In this document: piece by piece, positions 15,531 through 22,809 of the stretch
Numbering within the stretch: the stretch's first letter is position 1
Layout of the letters: each line of letters begins with the position of its first letter
Assembly (NCBI RefSeq): GCF_004283755.1
Contig: NZ_SHMH01000005.1
Coordinates: 124,001 to 188,000 of the forward strand
Origin: Pseudoxanthomonas winnipegensis
GTDB lineage: Bacteria; Pseudomonadota; Gammaproteobacteria; Xanthomonadales; Xanthomonadaceae
Length of the DNA: 64,000 bases
Direction: 5' to 3'
The notes under the pieces: model-generated
Databases searched by the model: none
What the model saw: the letters and a program-made list of their open reading frames with translations, nothing else
Told to the model about the DNA's origin: nothing
Translations under genes and position numbers: made by a program

Positions 15531-15663
15531 GTTCGCCGGTCGCAACGGTGCCGCGCCAGGATTCCGCCTGGCCGCAAGGCTTTGCCGATCAGGCGATGCG
15601 CTGGCACCAGTCGACCCCGTGATTCAGGCCCTGCGCCAGCTGGCCCCGCCGGGGCCGGAATGA
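15527..15663 (+). pseudogene. Possible frameshifted mini-gene between vapC and pbpC
   Basis: A 31-codon frame starts at 15527 (ATGA overlap with vapC), runs to ...MRWHQSTP and stops at 15622. A second frame continues as VIQALRQLAPPGPE to a TGA at 15661 that overlaps the pbpC ATG. Adding one C to the CCCC run near 15617-15620 would join them into a 45-codon gene coupled at both ends. I recognise no family. It may be a broken small gene, a sequencing slip, or chance. Confidence 0.3.
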
Positions 15664-18020
15664 GGCGGCCACCACGCTTGCACCTGCATGGGTGGTTGCG
15701 GACCTTGCGCTGGACGGCCGTCGCTGTGCTGGTGGCGCTGATGGTCCTGGACTTCGCCTTCCCGCCGCCGCTGCCCAAGGCGCGCGATACCAGCACGCTG
15801 GTGGTGGCGCGCGACGGCACGCCGCTGCGGGCCTTCGCCGATCGCGACGGGGTGTGGCGCTATCCGGCCTCGCCCGAGGGCGTCTCGCCGCTGTACCTGC
15901 AGGCGCTGCTGACCTACGAGGACCGCTGGTTCTGGCGGCATCCGGGCGTCAATCCGTGGGCGCTGCTGCGCGCGGGCGGGCAGATGCTGCGGCGCGGGCA
16001 GATCGTCTCGGGCGGCTCGACGCTCACCATGCAGGTCGCGCGCATCCTCGACCCGCACACGCGCACGCCCTGGGGCAAGGCCAAGCAGCTGCTGCGCGCG
16101 CTGCAGCTGGAGGCGCACCTGAGCAAGCGGCAGATCCTCGACCTGTACCTGGAGCGCGCGCCGTTCGGCGGCACCATCGAGGGCGTGGAGGCCGCCAGCT
16201 GGGCCTACCTGGGCAAGCCGGCCGCGCGCCTGTCGCATGCCGAGGCCGCGCTGCTGGCGGTGCTGCCGCAGTCGCCCAGCCGGCTGCGCCCGGACCGCCA
16301 CCCGCAGGCCGCGCGGGCGGCGCGCGACAAGGTGCTGGCGCGCATGGTCGCCCTCGGCGTGTGGACCCAGGCGCAGGTGGACGATGCCCGCATCGAACCG
16401 GTGGTCGCGCGCGCCCTGCAGCCGCCGCTGAGCGCGGCGCTGCTGGCCGAGCGCCTGCATCAGCAGCAGCCGCGCGCCGCGCGCATCGTCTCCACGCTGG
16501 ACGCCGACCTGCAGCGCACGCTGGAACAGCGCGTCACCGCCTACTTCTCCAACCTGCCGGAGCGCACCTCGGCGGCGCTGCTGGTGGTGGACAACACGAC
16601 GATGGAGGCGCGCGCCTACGTGGGCTCGGTGCAGTTCGGCGACGACAAGCGCCTGGGCCACGTGGACATGGTGCAGGCCTGGCGTTCGCCGGGCTCGACG
16701 CTCAAGCCCTTCCTGTACGGGCTGGCGCTGGACGATGGGCTGATCCACTCGGAGAGCCTGCTGGTCGATGCGCCGCAGGGCTTCGGCGGCTACCGGCCGG
16801 GGAACTTCGATGCCGCCTTCAACGGGCCGGTCGGCGCGGCCGAGGCGCTGCGCCTGTCGCTCAACGTGCCCGCGGTGGACGTGCTGGACCACGTCGGCCC
16901 GACGCGCTTCGCCGCGCGGCTGGCCAACGGCGGCATCGCGCTGCGCTTCCCGCGCGGGGCGGTGCCCAACCTGGCGATGATCCTGGGCGGCACCGGCGCG
17001 CGCCTGGAGGACCTGGTCGGCGCGTTCGCCGCGTTCAACCGCGACGGGCTGGCCGGGCGCGTGCGCTATCGCCCAGAAGACCCGGTGTCCGACCGTCGAC
17101 TGCTCTCGCCGGGCGCGGCCTGGATCATCCGCCAGGTGCTGCAGGATAACCCACGGCCCGGCGAGAGCGTGGGCACCTTCGACACTGGTGGCCGCCCGCG
17201 CGTGGCCTGGAAGACCGGCACCAGCTACGGCTACCGCGACGCGTGGGCGATCGGCGGCACGCGCCGCTATACGGTCGGTGTGTGGGTCGGCCGGCCCGAC
17301 GGCACGCCGCTGCCGGGCCAGTACGGGGCGGTGACCGCGCTGCCGCTGATGTTCGAGGTGATCGACAGCCTGCCGCGCAGCCGTGGCGATGCGGCGGCCG
17401 TGGCGCCGCCGGCCAACGTGGCCCAGGTCGAGGTGTGCTGGCCGCTGGGCCTGCCGCCCGACCCGCAGGCGCCGCAGCTGTGCCAGCGTCGGATGCAGGC
17501 CTGGACGCTGGACGGCAACGTGCCGCCGACCTTCGCCGAGCGCGACGCGCGGCTCTGGCGTGCCGGGCGCGAGAGCTTCCAGCGCGATGCCGCCAGCGGC
17601 CAGCGTCTGTCGGCCGAATGCACCCGGCCGCATGCGGCGCAGGAGGCGAGCATTGCGCGCTGGCCGGCGCTGACCTCACCCTGGCTGAGCGTGGCCGAAC
17701 GCCGCGCCGCCCAGCTGCCGCCGCTGGCGCCGGACTGCGCGCCGGATGGACGCGAGGCCAGCGCCGCGCTGCGCATCGAGGGCCTCAACGACGGCGCCAC
17801 GCTGGCGCGTGCGCCGGGCAGCGACAAGCCGGCCAGCGTGCGCCTGCGCGCCTTGGGCACCGAGGCCGAGGTGCAGTGGCTGCTCGACGGGCGCTGGATC
17901 GGCCTGACCCGCGGCGCGCGCAGCTTCGAGCACGGCTTCGAGCAGCCGGGCGAGCACACGCTGACCGCGCTGGCCGACAGCGGCGCGTGGAGCACGCTGC
18001 GTTTCCGTGTGCTGCGGTAG
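15660..18020 (+). CDS. pbpC: Penicillin-binding protein 1C
   Basis: A 786-residue bifunctional class A peptidoglycan synthase. In order it has a short cytoplasmic tail and one membrane helix (residues ~16-36), a GT51 glycosyltransferase with catalytic Glu87 in TYEDRWFWRHPG and GGSTLTMQVAR, and a transpeptidase with STLK (Ser346, Lys349), SLN and KTGTSYGYRDAW. It ends in the BiPBP_C domain characteristic of PBP1C. YfhM and PbpC are thought to cooperate in repair and defence of the breached wall. ATG 15660 is chosen because the membrane anchor then starts correctly. The ribosome site is weak, so coupling to the upstream frame is possible. Confidence 0.94.
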   Translation: MRRPPRLHLHGWLRTLRWTAVAVLVALMVLDFAFPPPLPKARDTSTLVVARDGTPLRAFADRDGVWRYPASPEGVSPLYLQALLTYEDRWFWRHPGVNPWALLRAGGQMLRRGQIVSGGSTLTMQVARILDPHTRTPWGKAKQLLRALQLEAHLSKRQILDLYLERAPFGGTIEGVEAASWAYLGKPAARLSHAEAALLAVLPQSPSRLRPDRHPQAARAARDKVLARMVALGVWTQAQVDDARIEPVVARALQPPLSAALLAERLHQQQPRAARIVSTLDADLQRTLEQRVTAYFSNLPERTSAALLVVDNTTMEARAYVGSVQFGDDKRLGHVDMVQAWRSPGSTLKPFLYGLALDDGLIHSESLLVDAPQGFGGYRPGNFDAAFNGPVGAAEALRLSLNVPAVDVLDHVGPTRFAARLANGGIALRFPRGAVPNLAMILGGTGARLEDLVGAFAAFNRDGLAGRVRYRPEDPVSDRRLLSPGAAWIIRQVLQDNPRPGESVGTFDTGGRPRVAWKTGTSYGYRDAWAIGGTRRYTVGVWVGRPDGTPLPGQYGAVTALPLMFEVIDSLPRSRGDAAAVAPPANVAQVEVCWPLGLPPDPQAPQLCQRRMQAWTLDGNVPPTFAERDARLWRAGRESFQRDAASGQRLSAECTRPHAAQEASIARWPALTSPWLSVAERRAAQLPPLAPDCAPDGREASAALRIEGLNDGATLARAPGSDKPASVRLRALGTEAEVQWLLDGRWIGLTRGARSFEHGFEQPGEHTLTALADSGAWSTLRFRVLR

Positions 18021-18093
18021 GGAAGCAGGGGGCAGGGGTCAGAGGTTGGCGCTAGTCGTCCGGGCGCGCATGCAGGGATTGGGGGCATGTCCT

Positions 18094-18121
18094 AAAGAAA
18101 ACGCCGGGCGATGCCCGGCGT
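18094..18121 (-). terminator. Terminator of the prx-ferritin operon
   Basis: On the minus strand a perfect 9-bp stem (ACGCCGGGC/GCCCGGCGT, loop ATC, 18101-18121) is followed by TTTTCTTT. It lies about 80 nt beyond the ferritin-like gene stop. Confidence 0.75.
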
Positions 18122-18201
18122 CTGTGTGTCAAATCAACTTCCTTGCAGGAGATGCTTACTGAAGCAAGAGTCGGCGATACGCCTGGCCCCTGTCCCCAGC
18201 C

Positions 18202-18774
18202 TTACTTACCGATCCACCCTTCCAGCATGTCCGCGAACTCATCGGCATGCTCTTCTTCCTGCTCCAGGATGCGCTCGAGGATGCGCTTGGTGGTGGTGTC
18301 CTTGTCGCCGATGTAGTTGATCATCTGGCGGTAGCTGTCGATGGCGATGCGCTCGGCGATCAGGTTCTCCTTGACCATGTCGCGCAGGTCGCTGCCTTCC
18401 TTGTACTCGGCGTGCGAGCGCGCGGTCAGGGTGTCGGGGTTGAGATCCGGCTCGCCGCCGAGCTGGACGATGCGCTCGGCCAGCATGCCGGCGTGGTCCT
18501 GCTCCTGCTTGGCGTGCTCCAGGAACTCGGCCTTGACCGCGTCGGCCAGCATGCCCTTGGCCATGAAGTAATGGCGGTAGTAGCGCAGCACGCACACGTA
18601 TTCGGTGGCCAGCGCCTCGTTGAGCAGCTTGACGACTTCCTTGCGGTCGGCCGTATAGGAATCGGTGATCGCGCCGTCCTCGAGCTTCTTGCGCGCGTTG
18701 GCGCGCAGGGTCTCGCGATCGGCCAGGTCGGCGGCCGAGGTGTGGTTGAACTTGGTGGCTGATGTCTTGGACAT
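18202..18774 (-). CDS. Bacterioferritin-like ferritin
   Basis: A 190-residue four-helix-bundle protein for iron storage or detoxification in the cytoplasm. The di-iron ligand pattern is visible in helix order: NEALATEY, EFLEHAKQEQDHAGML (ExxH), ENLIAERIAIDSYRQMI and LEQEEEHADEFADML (ExxH). A 40-residue N-terminal extension makes it longer than classical bacterioferritin (~158), so it could also be a Dps/ferritin-like relative, and haem binding cannot be judged. ATG 18774 has AGGC upstream. It follows a peroxiredoxin gene by 37 bp on the same strand, a sensible pairing because ferritins consume peroxide and iron together. Confidence 0.85.
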   Translation of the reverse strand: MSKTSATKFNHTSAADLADRETLRANARKKLEDGAITDSYTADRKEVVKLLNEALATEYVCVLRYYRHYFMAKGMLADAVKAEFLEHAKQEQDHAGMLAERIVQLGGEPDLNPDTLTARSHAEYKEGSDLRDMVKENLIAERIAIDSYRQMINYIGDKDTTTKRILERILEQEEEHADEFADMLEGWIGK

Positions 18775-18811
18775 TGGCTTGCCTCGCTTGATGGATGTGC
18801 GGTGGGAAGGA

Positions 18812-19294
18812 TCAGTCGGGAAGGTGTTGCAGCACGTAGTCGGCGGAGGAGACCTCGAACGCACCGGGCTCCTCGACCCAGAGTTGCTTGACCACGCCGT
18901 CCTCGGCGTAGAGCGCGTAGCGCCTGGAGCGCAGGCCCATGCCCTGCGCGCCCAGGTCCAGCTCCAGGCCCAGCGCGCGTGCGAAGTCGCCGCTGCCGTC
19001 GGCCAGCAGCTGCAGCCCTTCGGGCACGTGCAGCGATTCGCCCCAGGCCTTCATCACGAACGCGTCGTTGACCGACACGCAATACACCTCGATGCCGCGC
19101 TTGCGGAATGCGTCGAAGTGCTCGATGAAGCCAGGCAGATGACGCGCCGAACAGGTCGGGGTGAAGGCGCCCGGGACCGCGAACAGCACGACCTTGTGCG
19201 CGCCGAACAGGGTCGGGGTGTCGACCTTCTCCACGCCCTGGCGGATGCGGGTCAGGATGACTTCGGGGATGGGGTCGCCGATCTGGATCGTCAT
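18812..19294 (-). CDS. Peroxiredoxin of the Prx5 type
   Basis: A 160-residue thiol peroxidase that reduces hydrogen peroxide or alkyl hydroperoxides. The peroxidatic Cys48 lies in the family motif PGAFTPTCSARHLPGF. Cys72 (YCVSVNDAFVM) is also present. Length and the DPIPEVIL N-terminus match the Prx5/AhpE-like group that uses glutathione or thioredoxin as donor; which donor applies here cannot be read. It is the first gene of a two-gene unit with the ferritin-like protein. Confidence 0.92.
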   Translation of the reverse strand: MTIQIGDPIPEVILTRIRQGVEKVDTPTLFGAHKVVLFAVPGAFTPTCSARHLPGFIEHFDAFRKRGIEVYCVSVNDAFVMKAWGESLHVPEGLQLLADGSGDFARALGLELDLGAQGMGLRSRRYALYAEDGVVKQLWVEEPGAFEVSSADYVLQHLPD

Positions 19295-19371
19295 GGGAGC
19301 TTTGGAGGCGCGGGAGGGCGGCCGCGTGAACCGTACCCTAGGCAGGGCCGTGGGAAGGCGGCGTCAAAACC

Positions 19372-19399
19372 CTTGAAAAGCCGCATGCCGCGCTTATCT
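19372..19399 (+). promoter_or_regulatory. Sigma32-like heat-shock promoter of hsp20-cbpA
   Basis: CTTGAAA (19372-19378) matches the sigma32 -35 consensus perfectly. After a 14-bp spacer comes CTTATCT (19393-19399), a partial match to the CCCCATNT -10. The two genes behind it are both heat-shock chaperones. Confidence 0.6.
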
Positions 19400-19469
19400 G
19401 TTGGTCACGGAGGCCACGGGCCCCTGCCGCACGCACGTCGCGTCTGCGGCCATCCAATCGGAGACATTC

Positions 19470-19913
19470 ATGATGAATTTCGTGCGCTATCAAGGCTGGC
19501 CCGTCCGCCCCGGCCAGCTCGAACTGGGACGCGTGTTGGACCGCTTCGCGCAGGCCGGCCAGGCCGCCACCGACAGCGTGGGCTGGACCCCGCGCGTGGA
19601 CGTGAAGGAAGAAGCGAACCGCTTCGTGATCTTCGCCGACCTGCCGGGCGTGGACCTGGAGGCGATCGAGGTGCAGATGGACAAGAACGTCCTGAGCATC
19701 CGTGGCGAGCGCGCCGCGCCGCAGGCCGGCGAGGACGCCCGCTTCACCCGTCAGGAGCGTCGCCATGGCGCGTTCGCGCGCAGCTTCACCCTGCCGGACA
19801 CCGCCGACGCCGAGGGCATCGTCGCCACCGGTCGCAACGGCGTGCTGGAAGTGGTGATTCCCAAGCGGCCCGAGGCCGCGCCGCGTCGCATCCAGGTCGG
19901 GTCGATCCAGTAA
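19470..19913 (+). CDS. Small heat-shock protein (Hsp20/alpha-crystallin)
   Basis: A 147-residue ATP-independent holdase that binds unfolding proteins. The alpha-crystallin domain spans about residues 40-135: it opens with WTPRVDVKEEANRFVIFADL, continues with VDLEAIEVQMDKNVLSIRGER, and closes with RRHGAFARSFTLPDTAD and GVLEVVIPK. The C-terminus lacks an obvious IxI tail. GGAGA five nt before ATG 19470 decides the start; a second ATG follows immediately. A sigma32-like promoter precedes it and a DnaJ gene follows. Confidence 0.94.
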   Translation: MMNFVRYQGWPVRPGQLELGRVLDRFAQAGQAATDSVGWTPRVDVKEEANRFVIFADLPGVDLEAIEVQMDKNVLSIRGERAAPQAGEDARFTRQERRHGAFARSFTLPDTADAEGIVATGRNGVLEVVIPKRPEAAPRRIQVGSIQ

Positions 19914-19992
19914 CCTGTACCCCGGCCCGCGTTCCGCGCGGGTCCCATGAACCGGTCGCGATGCGGTGTTTGCCGCATCGTGGCCAGGATCG

Positions 19993-20023
19993 GGCCCGCG
20001 GCTGCCAAGCCGCGGGCCTTCTT
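19993..20023 (+). terminator. Strong hairpin between hsp20 and cbpA
   Basis: A perfect 11-bp stem (GGCCCGCGGCT, 19993-20003, with AGCCGCGGGCC, 20008-20018) with loop GCCA is followed by TTCTT. It lies just before the cbpA ribosome site (GCGGAGG). Two weaker hairpins occur upstream in the same 121-bp gap. It probably attenuates rather than fully ends transcription, or protects the hsp20 mRNA. Confidence 0.5.
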
Positions 20024-20034
20024 GCGGAGGTACG

Positions 20035-20916
20035 ATGGAATTCAAGGACTACTACCAGACGCTTGGCGTTGAACCCACGGCCGGCGAGGCGGAGATCAAG
20101 ACCGCCTACCGCCGCCTGGCGCGCAAGTACCACCCCGACGTCAGCAAGGAGGCCGATGCCGAGGAGCGCTTCAAGGCGGTCAACGAGGCCTACGAGGCCC
20201 TGCGCGATCCGGAGAAACGCGCGGCCTACGATCAGCTGCGCGCGCGCGGCTATCGGCCCGGGCAGGAATACCAGCCGCAGGACTTCGGCGGCGGCTACGG
20301 CGGCCAGGGCTTCGACTTCGAGGAAGTCTTCGGCAGCGCCGGGGGCGGCGGTGCTGGCTTCAGCGATTTCTTCGAGAACCTGTTCGGCCAGCGCGCGCGC
20401 GGCGGTCCGGGCTTCCGCAGCGGCCAGGCGCCGCGCGGCGATACCCGCGCCAAGCTGTCGGTGCCGCTCAAGGCGGTCTACGAGGGCAGCAGCATCCGCG
20501 TGACCGTCAACGGCAAGCAGCTGGACGTGCGCGTGCCCAAGGGCATCAAGCCCGGCCAGGCAATCCGCCTGAGCGGGCAGGGCAACGGCGGCGGCAACCT
20601 GCTGCTGGAGATCGAGTACGCGGCCGATCCGCAGTTCGAAGTGGACGGGCGCAACATCATCCACGTCCTGCAGGTCACGCCCTGGCAGGCGGCGCTGGGC
20701 GCCACGGTGAGCGTGCCGACGCTGGGCGGTTCGGTCGAGCTGAAGATCCCGCCCGACTCCGACGCCGGGCGCAAGCTGCGCCTGCGCGGCCGCGGCCTGC
20801 CGGGTCCGCCGGATGGCGACCAGATCGTGGAGCTGGAGATCACCGCGCCACGCGCGGTCACCGAGGCCCAGCGCAAGGCCTACGAGAAGCTGGCAAAGGC
20901 CTTCGCCGACAGCTGA
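20035..20916 (+). CDS. cbpA: DnaJ-class co-chaperone CbpA
   Basis: A 293-residue J-domain protein that stimulates DnaK. The J domain is at residues 5-70 with the HPD motif at 33-35 (KYHPDVSKEAD). It is followed by a Gly/Phe-rich linker (FGGGYGGQGFDFEEVFGSAG) and two C-terminal substrate-binding domains. There is no zinc-finger region, which distinguishes CbpA from DnaJ. CbpM, its usual modulator, is not encoded next to it. GCGGAGG lies 4 nt before ATG 20035. Confidence 0.93.
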   Translation: MEFKDYYQTLGVEPTAGEAEIKTAYRRLARKYHPDVSKEADAEERFKAVNEAYEALRDPEKRAAYDQLRARGYRPGQEYQPQDFGGGYGGQGFDFEEVFGSAGGGGAGFSDFFENLFGQRARGGPGFRSGQAPRGDTRAKLSVPLKAVYEGSSIRVTVNGKQLDVRVPKGIKPGQAIRLSGQGNGGGNLLLEIEYAADPQFEVDGRNIIHVLQVTPWQAALGATVSVPTLGGSVELKIPPDSDAGRKLRLRGRGLPGPPDGDQIVELEITAPRAVTEAQRKAYEKLAKAFADS

Positions 20917-20942
20917 CCCACGCCCGCGTTGAGCCAGAATGC

Positions 20943-20975
20943 GAAACGGGCGCCGCAGGGCGCCCGTTTCGTGTT
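20943..20975. terminator. Terminator between cbpA and pilH-like gene
   Basis: A perfect 12-bp stem, GAAACGGGCGCC (20943-20954) with GGCGCCCGTTTC (20959-20970), has loop GCAG and is followed by GTGTTT. It sits between convergent genes and may serve both. Confidence 0.75.
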
Positions 20976-20994
20976 TCGCGATGGCCGGCTGGCG

Positions 20995-21387
20995 TCAGGC
21001 GGCCGAGGTCGGCGGCTGGCGCGCGGCGCTGAGGATGCGCTCGATGACCTCGGACAGTTCGTCCTCGGAGAAGGGCTTGGTCAGATAGGCCTTGGCCCCC
21101 TGGCGCATGCCCCACATGCGGTCGGTGTCCTGGTCCTTGGTGGTCACCAGGATCACCGGGATGTGCTTGGTGGTGGGCTCGCGGCTGAGCTGGCGGGTGG
21201 CCTGGAAACCGTTGAGGTTGGGCATCACCACGTCCATCAGGACCATGTCGGGCAGCTCGCGCTTGGCCAACTCGACCCCCTGCACGCCATCCTCGGCGGT
21301 GATCCACGTGTGTCCCAGCTTTTCCACGATGCGCTGGATGCCCAGCAACTGCGACGGTGAATCGTCGACGATGAGAATGCGCGCCAT
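20995..21387 (-). CDS. PilH-like single-domain response regulator
   Basis: A 130-residue CheY-like receiver with no output domain. MARILIVDDS gives the acidic pocket, Asp52 (MVLMDVVMPNLNGFQATR) is the phosphorylation site, and VILVTTKDQDTDRMWGMRQGAKAYLTKPF closely follows the type IV pilus regulator PilH. PilH acts with PilG and the ChpA-like kinase in twitching motility, but none of those genes is adjacent, so the partner is inferred. Start ATG 21387 gives the canonical MARILIVDD. The 236 bp upstream to the tandem array contain nothing I can name. Confidence 0.85.
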   Translation of the reverse strand: MARILIVDDSPSQLLGIQRIVEKLGHTWITAEDGVQGVELAKRELPDMVLMDVVMPNLNGFQATRQLSREPTTKHIPVILVTTKDQDTDRMWGMRQGAKAYLTKPFSEDELSEVIERILSAARQPPTSAA

Positions 21388-21623
21388 ACCCTGTGTCCTG
21401 ACCTGTCCCCTGCGCAGGATTGTAGAGGCCTTTGGTGGCGCTGCGTAGGCGGCGCGCACCGTCAATCCGCATGCCTTCTGCCGTCCATCCGCGGCCGCGA
21501 CCCGCAGCGTGATCGCGCTCACGGAATCTTCGCTGGTACGAGGCGACGCGACAGCGCCGGTCGCCCGCGTGGAGACGTCGATCGACAGGCCCGTGGCCTG
21601 ACGCCTCCGTTGCCTTGGCTCAG

Positions 21624-22083
21624 CGCAGCGCCTGCGGCGCTTTCCGTCGATCCGCACCGCAACAGGCTTTGGGCGCCAATCCGATCAACGCGTCGCTACG
21701 CGCCTGTTGCTTACCGCAGCGCCTCGCGGCGCTTCTCGTCGATCCGCGCCGCAACAGCCCTTGGGCGCCAGTCTGATGAACGCGTCGCTACGCGCCTGTT
21801 GCTTACCGCAGCGCCTCGCGGCGCTTCTCGTCGATCCGCGCCGCAACAGCCCTTGGGCGCCAGTCTGATGAACGCGTCGCTACGCGCCTGTGGCTCACCG
21901 CAGCGCCTCGCGGCGTTTCTCGTCGATCCGCGCCGCAACAGCCCGTGGGCGCCAGTCTGACCAACGCGTCGCTACGCGCCTGTTGCTTACCGCAATGCTT
22001 CGCGGCGCTTTTCGTCGATCCGCGCCGCAACAGCCTTTGGGCGCCAGTCCGATCAACGCGTCGCTACGCGCCCTATTGCTTAC
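21624..22083. repeat. Five-copy ~92-bp tandem repeat array
   Basis: Units at 21624-21714, 21715-21806, 21807-21898, 21899-21990 and 21991-22083 are 91-93 bp each. Each starts CGCAGCGCCTCGCGGCGCTT and ends near GCCTGTTGCTTAC. The units differ by a few substitutions. The sixth start of the motif is the real 3' end of the LOG-family gene (reading IDEKRREALR-stop on the minus strand), so the array looks like serial duplication of that gene's terminal codons plus spacer. No spacers of unrelated sequence occur, so this is not CRISPR. Confidence 0.92.
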
Positions 22084-22673
22084 CGCAGCGCCTCGCGGCG
22101 CTTTTCGTCGATCCACTTGCTCGCCTGTGCTGGCGTATACGCGCGCATCCACCCCAGCAGCGCATCAATCTCCTCGCCATGCCACAGATCGGCGCGCTGG
22201 GCCGCGTGCAGGAAGCGCTGCTCGACCATGCGGTCGATCATCGCGATCAGCGGCTGGTAGAAGCCGTCGATGTCCAGGAACGCGCAGGGCTTGTTGCCGA
22301 TGCCCAGCTGGCGCCAGGTCAGCATCTCGAAGATCTCCTCCATCGTGCCGAAGCCGCCGGGCAGGGTGATGAAGCCATCGGCCAGGTCGAACATGCGCGC
22401 CTTGCGCTCGTGCATGGAGCCGACAATCTCCAGCTGGGTCAGGCCGCGATGGGCCACTTCCCAGTCCACCAGCTGCTGCGGAATCACGCCGACCACCTCA
22501 CCGCCGGCGGCCAGCACCGCATCGGCCACCGCTCCCATCAGCCCGACCTTGCCGCCGCCGTAGACCAGGCGCAGGCCTTCGGCCGCCAGCCGCTGACCGA
22601 GTTCGGTGGCGCGCTGGACGTAAACGGGCTTGGCGCCGGCGTTGGAGCCGCAGTAGACGCAGATGCTTTTCAT
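22080..22673 (-). CDS. LOG-family protein (TIGR00730, cytokinin-riboside-phosphate hydrolase-like)
   Basis: A 197-residue Rossmann-fold protein. The family motif PGGFGTMEEIFE and the GGGKVGLMG loop, with MKSICVYCGSNAG at the start, identify a LOG (Lonely guy) nucleosidase that cleaves nucleoside 5'-monophosphates to base plus ribose-5-phosphate. Whether it makes cytokinin, as in plant-associated relatives, or just salvages nucleotides cannot be told. ATG 22673 directly abuts a palindromic repeat, so its ribosome site is unusual. Its last codons form the seed of the tandem array downstream. Confidence 0.9.
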   Translation of the reverse strand: MKSICVYCGSNAGAKPVYVQRATELGQRLAAEGLRLVYGGGKVGLMGAVADAVLAAGGEVVGVIPQQLVDWEVAHRGLTQLEIVGSMHERKARMFDLADGFITLPGGFGTMEEIFEMLTWRQLGIGNKPCAFLDIDGFYQPLIAMIDRMVEQRFLHAAQRADLWHGEEIDALLGWMRAYTPAQASKWIDEKRREALR

Positions 22674-22674
22674 C

Positions 22675-22806
22675 GGGGATTCGGGATTGGGGATTGGGGA
22701 TTTGTAAAAGCAGACGCCGGGCGTGTGCCCGGCGCGGTGGTGCGGGAGGAGATCCAGGAGCAGGGACGTGCTTTCGCCAATCCCCAATCCCGAATCCCCA
22801 ATCCCA
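22675..22806. repeat. GGGATT-type composite repeat downstream of lpdA
   Basis: The left arm (22675-22701, repeats of GGGATT and GGGGATT) and right arm (22777-22806, repeats of AATCCC) are inverted and enclose ~75 bp that includes the operon terminator. Same family as 1593, 24265 and 48907. Confidence 0.85.
22705..22734 (-). terminator. Terminator of the sucAB-lpdA operon
   Basis: On the minus strand the 8-bp stem CGCCGGGC/GCCCGGCG (22715-22734, loop ACAC) is followed by TCTGCTTTTA. It lies within the loop of the composite repeat, ~75 nt after the lpdA stop. Confidence 0.6.
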
Positions 22807-22809
22807 ACT

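Noticed and set aside
18021..18093. Region after pbpC considered for a small RNA or gene
   Set aside because: No start with ribosome site, no promoter and no hairpin other than the minus-strand terminator.
21624..22083. Tandem array considered as a CRISPR
   Set aside because: Units are contiguous and near-identical over 92 bp with no unique spacers, and no cas genes are nearby.
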